Positions 26,467 to 35,317 of a DNA stretch of 64,000 bases are shown piece by piece. The notes below the pieces were generated by a model. That model ran no database searches. It was not told the origin of the DNA and was given only the letters and a program-made list of their open reading frames with translations. Made by a program: the position numbers and the translations under genes. Within the stretch, counting starts at the first letter, position 1. Each line of letters begins with the position of its first letter. This DNA comes from Pseudomonas putida (lineage in GTDB: Bacteria > Pseudomonadota > Gammaproteobacteria > Pseudomonadales > Pseudomonadaceae), in the NCBI RefSeq assembly GCF_002906855.1, contig NZ_MINI01000038.1, positions 1,860,001-1,924,000 on the forward strand, read 5' to 3'.

Positions 26467-27503
26467 CCTGCCCGCCGCTGGCTGCGGCGAAACTCCCCCG
26501 GCGTAACGCCCGTCCAGCGCTTGAATGCGCGCTGGAAGGCCTCTGCCGATGCAAACCCCAACAGATAGGCGATCTCGCCAAAAGCCAGCTCCGTATCGCG
26601 GATATAGGCTTCGGCGAGGTCGCGTCGTGTGTCGTTGAGCAGGTCGCGAAAGCGCGTGCCTTCTTCAGCCAGTTTGCGCCGCAGTGTCCAGGTTGGCAGT
26701 TGCAGGTGCAATGCCACTTCTTCCAGGTCAGGCTCGCGGCCGCCATTGAGCAGCGGGCCAAGCAGGTGGGTGATGCGCTCGCCCAGGCTGCGCACCCGGG
26801 TGCGTTGGAGCATTTGTGCTTCACACAACTGCAGAAGGTGGCTGAAGGTGCTCGGGCAGTGCTGTGGGTTGGTGTGCTCGAGCGTGCTGCGGCTCAGCCG
26901 CACGCGGTTGGCGCTGGCGCCGAATTGCACGGGCGTGCTGCAAAGGGGCTGGTAGCCGGCGGCGTAGTCGGGCGCATCGAATTCGACTTCCAGGCGCTCG
27001 GCCTGCAAGGGGGCGCCAGCCAGGGCGGCCAGTTGCGCCAGCCAGCCGGCCAGCAGCGAATCGACCACAAAGCGGTTGTAGTCGTTGTAGGGGCTGATCG
27101 AGTAGAACGTCAGCCAAGCGCCCAGCGCGTCTTCCTGATAGCTGGAGTGGCCACGGTAATTGGCGGCGTACAGTGGCTCGAAGCGCAGCAGAGTGCGTGC
27201 CGCCTCGCCCAGGGTAGGGGCCTGGGCTGCCGTGACGCCGGCCAGACCGGCCTGGGCCAGGCGGCTGAGGCGCCCCATGCGCAGGCCCAGCGCTGGCTCG
27301 CCACACAGCGCGATGGCCGCATGCCCAAGGTGCATGTAGCGCGGGATCGACAGGCGCGCGCCAGCTTCGGCCAGGCGTGCGCTATCGAGCCCGTAGCGCT
27401 GAAGCAACGGCGCCGGATCATGACCTTGCTCGCGCAGGGCTTCGGCCAGGGGCTGGACGAAGCCCACCGAAAGGTCGCCCAGGCGCACGCGGGGGCGGCT
27501 CAT
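26463..27503 (-). CDS. AraC-family transcriptional regulator
   Basis: 346 aa. The N-terminal part (about 15-200) fits the arabinose-binding-like domain of the OruR/ArgR type (PF12625-like: LGLRMGRLSRLAQAGLAGVTAAQAPTLGEA). The C-terminal double HTH (about 240-340) has LRRKLAEEGTRFRDLLNDTRRDLAEAYI and the signature LGFASAEAFQRAFKRWTGVTPGEFRRSQ. It starts 4 bases after the stop of the nitrilase-fold gene upstream on the same strand, so the two form an operon. Inducer and targets unknown; the neighbouring fadH is a conceivable target. Confidence 0.9.
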   Translation of the reverse strand: MSRPRVRLGDLSVGFVQPLAEALREQGHDPAPLLQRYGLDSARLAEAGARLSIPRYMHLGHAAIALCGEPALGLRMGRLSRLAQAGLAGVTAAQAPTLGEAARTLLRFEPLYAANYRGHSSYQEDALGAWLTFYSISPYNDYNRFVVDSLLAGWLAQLAALAGAPLQAERLEVEFDAPDYAAGYQPLCSTPVQFGASANRVRLSRSTLEHTNPQHCPSTFSHLLQLCEAQMLQRTRVRSLGERITHLLGPLLNGGREPDLEEVALHLQLPTWTLRRKLAEEGTRFRDLLNDTRRDLAEAYIRDTELAFGEIAYLLGFASAEAFQRAFKRWTGVTPGEFRRSQRRAG

Positions 27504-27507
27504 GTGT

Positions 27508-28629
27508 CTACAGCCACAGGTTCAGCAGGCGTGCACCGTGGCTGGGAGGCCCCGCCAGCAACTCGCCTGCCTGATGGGCGAAGCCCTGGCCGTCGCTGCC
27601 CTGTTCCCAGAACTGCCCACGCATGAACACGCTCATGATGCTGACGCCATCACCTGCGGGCTCGGTCAGGCGTTGCCAGGCGGTCTGCTCGCTGACTTCG
27701 CCGCGTTGCAGGGGCAGCTCGGCAGCAGCGTCCTGATGGCGATTGCCGCGCCAGGGTTCATCCCAGCTGCCTTTGCCGCTGAGGAACACCGGGTTGGCGA
27801 TCAACTGGACCTGCTGTTGCTGCAACTGCCGCTGGTTCTCGGGGTACCAGCTGTCGCTGCCGATGAGCACGCCGAGGCGCCCGGCGGGAGTCTGCAGCAC
27901 CTGCAGCGGAAAGTGCCGGCCGTGGTGGATGTAGCGCCGTGTTTCGCTGTCGGGGTATTGCTGGTGTTGCGGCTGGCCCAGCGGCGAGCCATCGGCGGCG
28001 AATACCAGGCTGCTGTTGAACAGCGGCCCGTGGCCAATGTGCAGCACGCCTTGTTCTACGTACGGGGCGGGCAGCACGATCGAGCCCGCCACCAGGGTTA
28101 CGCCGAATTCCTTGGCCAGGCCGCCGAACAGTTGCTGGTAATCGCTGGCCATCTGCTGGGCTTTCATGCGCAGGTGGGCATCGGCGCGCCGATCGTCGCC
28201 ATTGGCGTTCAGCATCGCCAAGCCATAACGCAGCGGGTTGCTCAGCTCCAGCCATTGCTCGGCGTCACGGTTGCGGGTGACCTGGTACAGCTCGTTCTTC
28301 TCGCCTCGCGCCCACAGCCAGGTGCCGATGTGTTCCGGCAGCACCACGACCGTGCGCGGGCCAACCAGGCCCTGAGTGCGCGCCTGTTCCAGGTAGGCTG
28401 AAAGCTTGCGGTGCAGGCGTTGCAGGTTCTGGTAGTCGCTGGGGAACAGCAACGGCTCGATGCCGAGCAGGTTGCCATGCTCGCCGGGCACGCCATGGTT
28501 GAGCGCCAGGTCGACGCGCAGATCGGAGAGGTAGTGGCCTTCCGGGCGCTGTTGGGTCCAGAAAACGTAGCCGCACAGAGCGGTGATCATTACCAGCGCC
28601 AGGGCGCCTGCCAGGAGTTTTCGCATCAA
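27508..28629 (-). CDS. Membrane-anchored nitrilase-superfamily protein lacking the catalytic cysteine
   Basis: 373 aa. One N-terminal transmembrane/signal-anchor segment (about 4-24) precedes a carbon-nitrogen hydrolase fold. The glutamate region (VVVLPEHIGTW) is present, but the strand that normally carries the nucleophile (ICxD) reads GVLIGSDSWYPEN: glycine replaces the cysteine while the flanking D-S-W-Y-P-E is kept. The usual catalytic lysine is also not evident in RRYIHHGRHFPLQV. The protein is therefore probably a non-catalytic relative. MM at the start allows 28629 or 28626. It is cotranscribed with the AraC regulator. Confidence 0.8.
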   Translation of the reverse strand: MMRKLLAGALALVMITALCGYVFWTQQRPEGHYLSDLRVDLALNHGVPGEHGNLLGIEPLLFPSDYQNLQRLHRKLSAYLEQARTQGLVGPRTVVVLPEHIGTWLWARGEKNELYQVTRNRDAEQWLELSNPLRYGLAMLNANGDDRRADAHLRMKAQQMASDYQQLFGGLAKEFGVTLVAGSIVLPAPYVEQGVLHIGHGPLFNSSLVFAADGSPLGQPQHQQYPDSETRRYIHHGRHFPLQVLQTPAGRLGVLIGSDSWYPENQRQLQQQQVQLIANPVFLSGKGSWDEPWRGNRHQDAAAELPLQRGEVSEQTAWQRLTEPAGDGVSIMSVFMRGQFWEQGSDGQGFAHQAGELLAGPPSHGARLLNLWL

Positions 28630-28811
28630 GCGGTACAGCGCCTTGGGAATCGAGGGTTCCCTAGGGTAGTCCTGGTGCGCGGGAGGATCAATAAGTTGTC
28701 AGTTTCGATCATTGAGCGCGTTCAAACGGCTGTTTAATGTCGCAGGCAGATAAACGACGGGGCCCGCAGAGGTACCCGCACTCCGTGACCACGCCACCTG
28801 GGGAACCTACC

Positions 28812-30848
28812 ATGGCTGCCGACCGCTACCCGCATTTGCTCGCCCCGCTCGATCTGGGCTTCACCACCTTGCGCAACCGCACCCTGATGGGCTCGATGCA
28901 CACCGGCCTTGAGGAGCGCCCGGGCGGTTTTGAGCGCATGGCGGCGTATTTTGCCGAGCGCGCCCGTGGTGGCGTCGGCCTGATGGTCACAGGCGGCATC
29001 GCGCCGAACGATGAAGGCGGCGTGTATTCCGGCGCCGCCAAGCTCAGTACCGAGGAAGAGGCTGACAAGCACCGCATCGTTACCGAAGCCGTGCATGAAG
29101 CCGGGGGCAAGATCTGCCTGCAGATCCTGCATGCCGGGCGCTACGCCTATAGCCCGCGTCAGGTGGCACCCAGCGCGATCCAGGCGCCGATCAACCCGTT
29201 CAAGCCCAAGGAGCTGGATGAAGCAGGCATCGAGAAGCAGATTGCCGATTTCGTCAATTGCGCCGTGCTGGCCCAGCGTGCCGGCTACGATGGTGTCGAG
29301 ATCATGGGTTCCGAAGGCTACTTCATCAACCAGTTCCTCGCCGCCCACACTAACCAGCGCACCGACCGCTGGGGTGGCAGCTACGAGAACCGCATGCGCC
29401 TGGCGGTGCAGATCGTCACCCGTGTGCGCGACGCGGTAGGGCCGAACTTCATCATCATCTTCCGCCTGTCGATGCTCGACCTGGTCGAGGGCGGCAGCAC
29501 CTGGGACGAAATCGAGCTGCTGGCCAAGGCCATCGAGCGGGCCGGCGCGACGCTGATCAACACCGGTATCGGTTGGCACGAGGCGCGCATCCCGACCATC
29601 GCCACCAAGGTGCCGCGGGCAGCGTTCAGCAAGGTCACCGCCAAGCTGCGCGGCGCTGTGAGCATTCCGCTGATCACCACCAACCGCATCAACACCCCGG
29701 AAGTGGCCGAATTCGTGCTGGCCGAGGGCGATGCCGACATGGTTTCCATGGCCCGGCCGTTCCTCGCCGACGCCGACTTCGTCAACAAGGCGGCCGCAGG
29801 GCGCGCCGACGAGATCAACACCTGCATCGGCTGCAATCAGGCCTGCCTGGACCACACCTTCGGTGGCAAGCTGACCAGTTGCCTGGTCAACCCGCGCGCC
29901 TGCCACGAAACCGAGCTCAACTACTTGCCGGTGCGTGCCGTCAAGCGCATCGCCGTGGTCGGTGCCGGTCCTGCAGGCCTGGCAGCGGCCACCGTGGCGG
30001 CCGAGCGTGGCCATGAAGTGACGTTGTTCGATGCTGCCAGCGAGATTGGCGGGCAGTTCAACGTCGCCAAACGGGTGCCGGGCAAGGAAGAATTCCACGA
30101 GACCTTGCGCTACTTCCGCAACAAGGTGAAAAGCACCGGCGTCGATCTGCGCCTGAATACCCGGGTCGATGTGCAAGCGCTGGTAGGCGGTGGCTACGAC
30201 GAAATCATCCTGGCCACCGGTATCGCGCCGCGTACCCCGGCCATCCCGGGTGTCGAGCATGCCAAGGTGCTCAGCTACCTGGACGTGCTGCTCGAGCGCA
30301 AGCCGGTGGGCAAGTCGGTTGCGGTGATTGGTGCGGGCGGCATCGGTTTCGATGTTTCCGAGTACCTGGTGCATCAGGGCGTAGCCAGCAGCCGGGATCG
30401 CGAGGCGTTCTGGAAAGAGTGGGGGATCGATACCCAGCTGGAGGCGCGCGGTGGCGTTGCCGGGATCACGGCCGAACCGCATGCGCCGGCGCGGCAGGTG
30501 TACCTGTTGCAGCGCAAGAAATCCAAGGTCGGCGACGGGCTGGGCAAGACCACCGGCTGGATTCACCGTACCGGCCTGAAGAACAAGCAGGTGCAGATGC
30601 TCAACAGCGTCGAGTACCTGCAGATCGACGACGCTGGCCTGCACATTCGCGTTGGTGAAGGCGAACCGCAGCTGCTGGCAGTGGACAACGTGGTGATCTG
30701 CGCCGGGCAGGAGCCACTGCGCGAGCTGCATGAAGGGCTGGTGGCGGCGGGGCAGTCGGTGCACCTGATCGGTGGTGCCGATGTGGCGGCCGAGCTGGAT
30801 GCCAAGCGGGCGATCAACCAAGGGTCGCGCTTGGCCGCTGAACTCTGA
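28812..30848 (+). CDS. fadH: 2,4-dienoyl-CoA reductase (NADPH)
   Basis: A 678-aa flavo-iron-sulfur enzyme for beta-oxidation of unsaturated fatty acids. Residues 1-370 are an Old-Yellow-Enzyme TIM barrel (GSMHTGLEERPGG, LQILHAGRYA, SEGYFINQFL). The 4Fe-4S cluster ligands are in CIGCNQACLDHTFGGKLTSC, and the C-terminal half has the FAD motif VVGAGPAGLAAATVAAERGH and the NADPH motif VIGAGGIGFDV. ATG 28812 behind GGGGAACC gives the family N-terminus. A GGGGCCGC hairpin follows the stop. Confidence 0.95.
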   Translation: MAADRYPHLLAPLDLGFTTLRNRTLMGSMHTGLEERPGGFERMAAYFAERARGGVGLMVTGGIAPNDEGGVYSGAAKLSTEEEADKHRIVTEAVHEAGGKICLQILHAGRYAYSPRQVAPSAIQAPINPFKPKELDEAGIEKQIADFVNCAVLAQRAGYDGVEIMGSEGYFINQFLAAHTNQRTDRWGGSYENRMRLAVQIVTRVRDAVGPNFIIIFRLSMLDLVEGGSTWDEIELLAKAIERAGATLINTGIGWHEARIPTIATKVPRAAFSKVTAKLRGAVSIPLITTNRINTPEVAEFVLAEGDADMVSMARPFLADADFVNKAAAGRADEINTCIGCNQACLDHTFGGKLTSCLVNPRACHETELNYLPVRAVKRIAVVGAGPAGLAAATVAAERGHEVTLFDAASEIGGQFNVAKRVPGKEEFHETLRYFRNKVKSTGVDLRLNTRVDVQALVGGGYDEIILATGIAPRTPAIPGVEHAKVLSYLDVLLERKPVGKSVAVIGAGGIGFDVSEYLVHQGVASSRDREAFWKEWGIDTQLEARGGVAGITAEPHAPARQVYLLQRKKSKVGDGLGKTTGWIHRTGLKNKQVQMLNSVEYLQIDDAGLHIRVGEGEPQLLAVDNVVICAGQEPLRELHEGLVAAGQSVHLIGGADVAAELDAKRAINQGSRLAAEL

Positions 30849-30855
30849 GACCGCC

Positions 30856-30875
30856 GGGGCCGCTTTAGCGGCCCC
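30856..30875 (+). terminator. GC-rich hairpin after fadH
   Basis: GGGGCCGC-TTTA-GCGGCCCC is a perfect 8-base stem with tetraloop, 8 bases after the stop. There is no T tract, so termination would be weak or factor-assisted. Confidence 0.5.
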
Positions 30876-30902
30876 AGGGATTTCACTGATAAACTCCGTT
30901 CC

Positions 30903-31793
30903 ATGTATCTGAATTTACCTCAAGCTCCGCTACAGATCCTGGATCTGCCTTGGCTGGCGAATTCCAACGTCGAAGTGGCCATCCTGCGCCTGGACCTGAT
31001 AGACCCACTGATCAGCGGCAACAAGTGGTTCAAGCTTCGCCACCACTTGCAGCATGCCCATGCCGCAGGCGCTTCAGGCCTGATCAGCCTGGGCGGCAAC
31101 CATTCCAACCACCTCCACGCCCTGGCCGCCGCCGGCAAACGCTTCGGCTTCGCCACCGCCGGCCTGCTGCGCGGCCACCCGCAAGACACCCCCACAGTGC
31201 GCGACCTGCAAGCCTTGGGTATGCAATTGCACTGGCTGGGCTACGGTGGCTATCGGGCACGCCATGAGCCGGGCTTCTGGGAGCCTTGGCAGGCCCGTTA
31301 TCCAGGCTGGCAGTGCATTCCCGAAGGCGGTGGCGGGGCGGCGGGTGCCGAAGGTTGTGCGCTGATCGTCGAGCAGGCCCGTTCGCAGCTGTCAGCGCTG
31401 GGATGGTCGGGCTACGACGCCTGGTGGCTGGCTGCGGGTACCGGTACGACATTGGCCGGTCTGGTTCGTGCCGAGGCAGGAGAACACCTCGTGCATGCTG
31501 CTCTGGCGGTGCCAATCGATCACGGCGTGCCGGAGACAGTCACCGAACTGGCGGGCATACAGGGCTACCAGTTGCACGACGCCTGCCGCGGCGGCTTCGG
31601 CAAATTCGATGATGAGTTGCTGGCGTTCATCGCCGAGAGCGAGCGGCACAGTGGCGTGCCGCTGGAAGCCCTGTACACCGGCAAGGCATTGCTGGCCCTG
31701 CGCGATCAGGTCGGGGCCGGGCTGTTCGCGCCCGGTACCCGCCTGATCTTCGTCCACACCGGCGGCCTGCAAGGCCGTCGTGGTTACTTGTAG
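30903..31793 (+). CDS. PLP-dependent D-cysteine desulfhydrase / ACC deaminase-like enzyme
   Basis: 296 aa of fold type II. The PLP lysine is in SGNKWFKLRHHL, and the adjoining SLGGNHSNHLHALAAAGKRFG is typical of the ACC deaminase/DcyD group. It is shorter than true ACC deaminases (about 338 aa), so D-cysteine desulfhydrase-like or undefined activity is more likely than ethylene-precursor cleavage. Its last 10 bases overlap the convergent cytochrome b561 gene. Confidence 0.82.
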   Translation: MYLNLPQAPLQILDLPWLANSNVEVAILRLDLIDPLISGNKWFKLRHHLQHAHAAGASGLISLGGNHSNHLHALAAAGKRFGFATAGLLRGHPQDTPTVRDLQALGMQLHWLGYGGYRARHEPGFWEPWQARYPGWQCIPEGGGGAAGAEGCALIVEQARSQLSALGWSGYDAWWLAAGTGTTLAGLVRAEAGEHLVHAALAVPIDHGVPETVTELAGIQGYQLHDACRGGFGKFDDELLAFIAESERHSGVPLEALYTGKALLALRDQVGAGLFAPGTRLIFVHTGGLQGRRGYL

Positions 31794-32329
31794 GGCAGCA
31801 TGCGCAGCAGCGTGTTGTCGCGCTGCACGTAGTGATGGTACAGCCCGGCCACGGCATGCAGGCCGATCAGCCAGTAACCCCAGGTCGCCACCCGCTCATG
31901 CCAGCCCTTGATGAACTTGGCCTGGTCCGGGTCGGGGCCGATCAGGTGCGGCAGCTCCAGGCCGAAGAACGGCACCGGCTTGTCGGCGGCGCTGAGGATC
32001 AGCCAGCCGGCCACGGGCAGGCCGATCATCAGCAGGTACAGCGCCAGGTGCATCAGGTGCGCAAGGCCGGTCTGCCAGGCCGGTGGCTTGGGCACGATCG
32101 GCGGGGTCGGGCGAACCAGGCGCACGGCCAAGCGCAGCCAGACCAGCACGAACACACTCAGGCCGAGCATGAAGTGCAGGTCTTTCATCAGGTTGCGTTC
32201 GGCGCTGTCCTTGGGGAACAGGCCGCGAAATTCGATACAGGCGTACACGGCGGCCAGCAACAACAGCATTAGCCAATGCAGGGCGATGGACAGGCGTGCG
32301 TAATGGGGCGCGGGAGTGGATGAAACCAT
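31784..32329 (-). CDS. Cytochrome b561 (CybB type)
   Basis: A 181-aa di-haem inner-membrane protein with four transmembrane helices. Haem-ligand histidines fit RLSIALHWLMLLLLAAVY, the GLAHLMHLALYLLMIG helix, and GYWLIGLHAVAGLYHHYV. Such proteins pass electrons from the ubiquinol pool, often to oxygen or superoxide. It is transcribed alone and convergent with the PLP enzyme; its stop lies within the end of that gene. Confidence 0.92.
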   Translation of the reverse strand: MVSSTPAPHYARLSIALHWLMLLLLAAVYACIEFRGLFPKDSAERNLMKDLHFMLGLSVFVLVWLRLAVRLVRPTPPIVPKPPAWQTGLAHLMHLALYLLMIGLPVAGWLILSAADKPVPFFGLELPHLIGPDPDQAKFIKGWHERVATWGYWLIGLHAVAGLYHHYVQRDNTLLRMLPYK

Positions 32330-32385
32330 GATCGGTCCTCGTCATCAGGTAGGAATGGCGCTCTTGCTGGCGCTCAAATAGCACT

Positions 32386-33366
32386 CTAATGGCTATTTGA
32401 AACAAATCTTTGAGCTGGATCTGTGAAAATTCTGTTGTCTGGCAAATGTGGCCAACTGTCCGCCACCAGAAACACGCGTTCGACTTCCTGCCAGGCACCT
32501 TCGTCATCCGGCTCCAGCCTGACCAGTAACTGCGCGGGGGCATGTTCGTCCAGCCGAACTAGCCAGGCCGCGAACTGCGGCACCGTCCAGCATTCGTCTG
32601 GTTCTGCCCGTGCTGGCGCCAGCCAGGCATGCCGTGGCAGCGGTTGCCAGCGTTCGTCTGCTGTTGCTGCCCAATTCCGCCGTCGTATCCAGCGGCCGCG
32701 CAAATGCCGAGGGTTGGCCCCCGCAGGCGGCTCGGCATGCCCCGGCCATGGATAGAACAGGTAACCGCCCAGCCAAAGGTGTGCCTGCACCTGGTCGACA
32801 CCTACCGCGATCAGCGCTTCGCGACTCTGCGCGTCTGCCGACATGGGCAATTGGTGCCCGGCCAGGTGTGCCAGTTTGCTGCCGAGCCGATCATGGCAGC
32901 CAGGCCCGAGCCAATGCGCCGGGTCGCGGCCGTCGTCCTCGGTCGGCCCCAGGTACAGCTTGATGGCCAGCTCCAGATGATGAGTGCCTTCGCCATCACG
33001 CAGCAGAATGTCCAGCTCGCCCAGAGTCCGCCCGCCTGCGCGAATCGCCAGGTTGGACGCCAGCAGCTCGACCCCGGGCGCGTGCGCCAGGGCGAACTGC
33101 CACAGACCTTCGTAGTACAGCCCCAGGCGCCGGCTGGTGATCCTTGCCAGCCAGTCGCGCAAGGGCAGGTCATCTGCATCCATTGCGTGCAACCAGTCCT
33201 GCAGGCGTTGCGGATCGCCCGCCCAGGCGCTGCCCGCCAGCGGATGGCGCTGGGGGCAGGGCGGGGCGCTCAGCAGCGCGGGCGACAGCAGGGTCCAGGC
33301 CAGGTCGCGCACGGCAGGGCGGTGCAAGCGGCGGGGCAGCTCATGGAGCTCGGCAAATGGCATCAT
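32386..33366 (-). CDS. DUF1853 family protein with PD-(D/E)XK-like motif
   Basis: About 326 aa if started at the double ATG 33366/33363 (MMPFAELHELPRRLHRPAVRDLAW); an upstream in-frame ATG at 33411 gives an unlikely N-terminus. The family is of unknown function. The stretch GELDILLRDGEGTHHLELAIKLYLG has the spacing of a PD-(D/E)XK nuclease core (E/D...D...E-x-K), which suggests a nuclease-like fold. It is divergent from nadK with about 90 bases between. Confidence 0.8.
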   Translation of the reverse strand: MMPFAELHELPRRLHRPAVRDLAWTLLSPALLSAPPCPQRHPLAGSAWAGDPQRLQDWLHAMDADDLPLRDWLARITSRRLGLYYEGLWQFALAHAPGVELLASNLAIRAGGRTLGELDILLRDGEGTHHLELAIKLYLGPTEDDGRDPAHWLGPGCHDRLGSKLAHLAGHQLPMSADAQSREALIAVGVDQVQAHLWLGGYLFYPWPGHAEPPAGANPRHLRGRWIRRRNWAATADERWQPLPRHAWLAPARAEPDECWTVPQFAAWLVRLDEHAPAQLLVRLEPDDEGAWQEVERVFLVADSWPHLPDNRIFTDPAQRFVSNSH

Positions 33367-33455
33367 GCTGCGAGCATAGCCGGTTTGCCGCTGCCCAGTC
33401 GTTTCGCCCATAATCGCGACATCGTCACCCCGCCGCAGAGCCTCGCAGGAGCCCC

Positions 33456-34346
33456 ATGGAGCAATTTCGCAATATCGGTATCATCGGCCGCCTTGGCAGC
33501 TCGCAGGTGCTCGACACCATTCGCCGACTGAAAAAATTCCTCCTCGAGCGCCACCTGCACGTGATCCTCGAGGACACCATCGCCGAAGTGCTGCCCGGCC
33601 ACGGCCTGCAAACCTCGACGCGCAAGCTGCTCGGCGAGGTCTGCGACCTGGTCATCGTGGTCGGAGGCGACGGCAGCCTGCTCGGCGCCGCCCGCGCCCT
33701 GGCCCGGCACAATGTGCCGGTGCTGGGCATCAACCGCGGCAACCTGGGCTTCCTGACCGACATCCGCCCGGACGAGCTGGAGGAGAAAGTCGCCGAGGTG
33801 CTTGACGGCCACTACCTGGTGGAAAACCGTTTCCTGCTGCAGGCCGAGGTGCGCCGCCATCACGAAGCCATCGGTCAGGGCGATGCGCTCAACGACGTGG
33901 TCCTGCACCCGGGCAAGTCGACGCGGATGATTGAGTTCGAGATTTACATCGACGGCCAGTTCGTCTGCAGCCAGAAGGCCGACGGCCTGATCGTCGCCAC
34001 CCCGACCGGCTCCACCGCCTACGCGCTGTCGGCCGGCGGCCCGATCATGCACCCCAAGCTCGACGCCATCGTCATCGTGCCGATGTACCCACATACCCTG
34101 TCGGGGCGGCCGATCGTGGTCGACGGCAACAGCGAGCTGAAGATCGTGGTGTCCAAGGACCTGCAGATCTACCCGCAAGTGTCCTGCGACGGCCAGAACC
34201 ACTTCACCTGCGCCCCAGGCGACACCATCACGGTGAGCAAGAAGCCGCAGAAGCTGCGCCTGATCCACCCGCTCGACCACAACTACTATGAGGTGTGTCG
34301 CACCAAACTCGGCTGGGGCAGCCGCCTGGGAGGCAGGGACGACTGA
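33456..34346 (+). CDS. nadK: NAD kinase
   Basis: A 296-aa enzyme that phosphorylates NAD to NADP. The ATP/polyphosphate motif VVVGGDGSLLGAAR and the NE/D-type loop ALNDVVLHPGKSTRMIEFEI are present, with SQKADGLIVATPTGSTAYALSAGGPI as second signature. The gene starts a run of overlapping genes: its stop shares a base with the phosphoesterase start (TGATG), which in turn overlaps the rhomboid gene. Confidence 0.97.
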   Translation: MEQFRNIGIIGRLGSSQVLDTIRRLKKFLLERHLHVILEDTIAEVLPGHGLQTSTRKLLGEVCDLVIVVGGDGSLLGAARALARHNVPVLGINRGNLGFLTDIRPDELEEKVAEVLDGHYLVENRFLLQAEVRRHHEAIGQGDALNDVVLHPGKSTRMIEFEIYIDGQFVCSQKADGLIVATPTGSTAYALSAGGPIMHPKLDAIVIVPMYPHTLSGRPIVVDGNSELKIVVSKDLQIYPQVSCDGQNHFTCAPGDTITVSKKPQKLRLIHPLDHNYYEVCRTKLGWGSRLGGRDD

Positions 34347-35317
34347 TGCTCGATCCGGCGCGCAGTTTCGACATCATCGGCGACGTGCACGGCTGTGCAC
34401 TGACCCTCGAACGCCTGCTCGACGCCCTCGGCTACAAACGTGTCGGCGGCGTCTGGCGTCACCCTTGGCGCCTGGCCCTGTTCCTTGGCGATATCGTCGA
34501 CCGTGGCCCGCGCATCCGCGAGGCGCTGCACATCGTGCATGACATGGTCGAGGCCGGCCAGGCGTTCTGTATCATGGGCAACCACGAGTACAACGCCCTG
34601 GGCTGGGTCACCCCGGCACTGCCCGGTAGCGGCAAGGCGTTCGTGCGCGAACACACCCCGCGCCACGCCCGGCTGATCGACGAAACCCTGACCCAGTTCG
34701 CCCACCACCCCGGCGACTGGCACGACTTCGTGCAGTGGTTCTACGAGCTGCCACTGTTCATCGACGCCGGGCGCTTCCGCCTGGTGCATGCCTGCTGGGA
34801 CCCACGGCTGATCGAACCGCTGCGCCAGCAGTACCCGGGCGGGCGTATCGACGAGCACTTCATCCAGGCGTCGGCGGTGTCCGGCAGCTTTGCCGCCTCC
34901 GTGTGCAACCGCCTGCTGCGCGGCACCGACATGCGCCTGCCGGACGGCCTGACCTTGACCGGCGGCGACGGCCTGACCCGCGCCTTCTTCCGCACCAAGT
35001 TCTGGGAAGAAGACCCGCAGACCTACGGCGACATCGTCTTCCAGCCTGATGCGCTGCCCGACGACGTTGCCCGCACGCCACTCAGCCACACCGAAAAGAA
35101 TGCCCTGCTGCGCTACGCCGAGGACGAACCGTTGCTGTTCGTCGGCCACTACTGGCGCAGCGGCCGCCCGGCGCCGATCCGCGCCAACCTGGCCTGCCTG
35201 GACTACAGCGCGGTGCTGTACGGCAAGCTGGCGGCTTACCGGCTGGATGATGAAACCCGCATCGACCCGCACAAGTTCGTCTGGGTCGACGTCGAACGCC
35301 CTCAGGCCAATCAATGA
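34346..35317 (+). CDS. Calcineurin-like metallophosphoesterase
   Basis: 323 aa. The metal-binding motifs appear in order: IIGDVHGC, FLGDIVDRGPR, IMGNHEYNALG, and a later FVGHYWRSG. This is the PPP/ApaH-like group, but substrate specificity (dinucleotide polyphosphates, phosphoproteins or RNA) cannot be told. ATG 34346 overlaps the nadK stop; the end overlaps the rhomboid start (ATGA). Confidence 0.88.
   Translation: MLDPARSFDIIGDVHGCALTLERLLDALGYKRVGGVWRHPWRLALFLGDIVDRGPRIREALHIVHDMVEAGQAFCIMGNHEYNALGWVTPALPGSGKAFVREHTPRHARLIDETLTQFAHHPGDWHDFVQWFYELPLFIDAGRFRLVHACWDPRLIEPLRQQYPGGRIDEHFIQASAVSGSFAASVCNRLLRGTDMRLPDGLTLTGGDGLTRAFFRTKFWEEDPQTYGDIVFQPDALPDDVARTPLSHTEKNALLRYAEDEPLLFVGHYWRSGRPAPIRANLACLDYSAVLYGKLAAYRLDDETRIDPHKFVWVDVERPQANQ

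Noticed and set aside
30903..31793. True ACC deaminase (acdS)
   Set aside because: The protein is about 40 residues shorter than ACC deaminases and more like the D-cysteine desulfhydrase branch.
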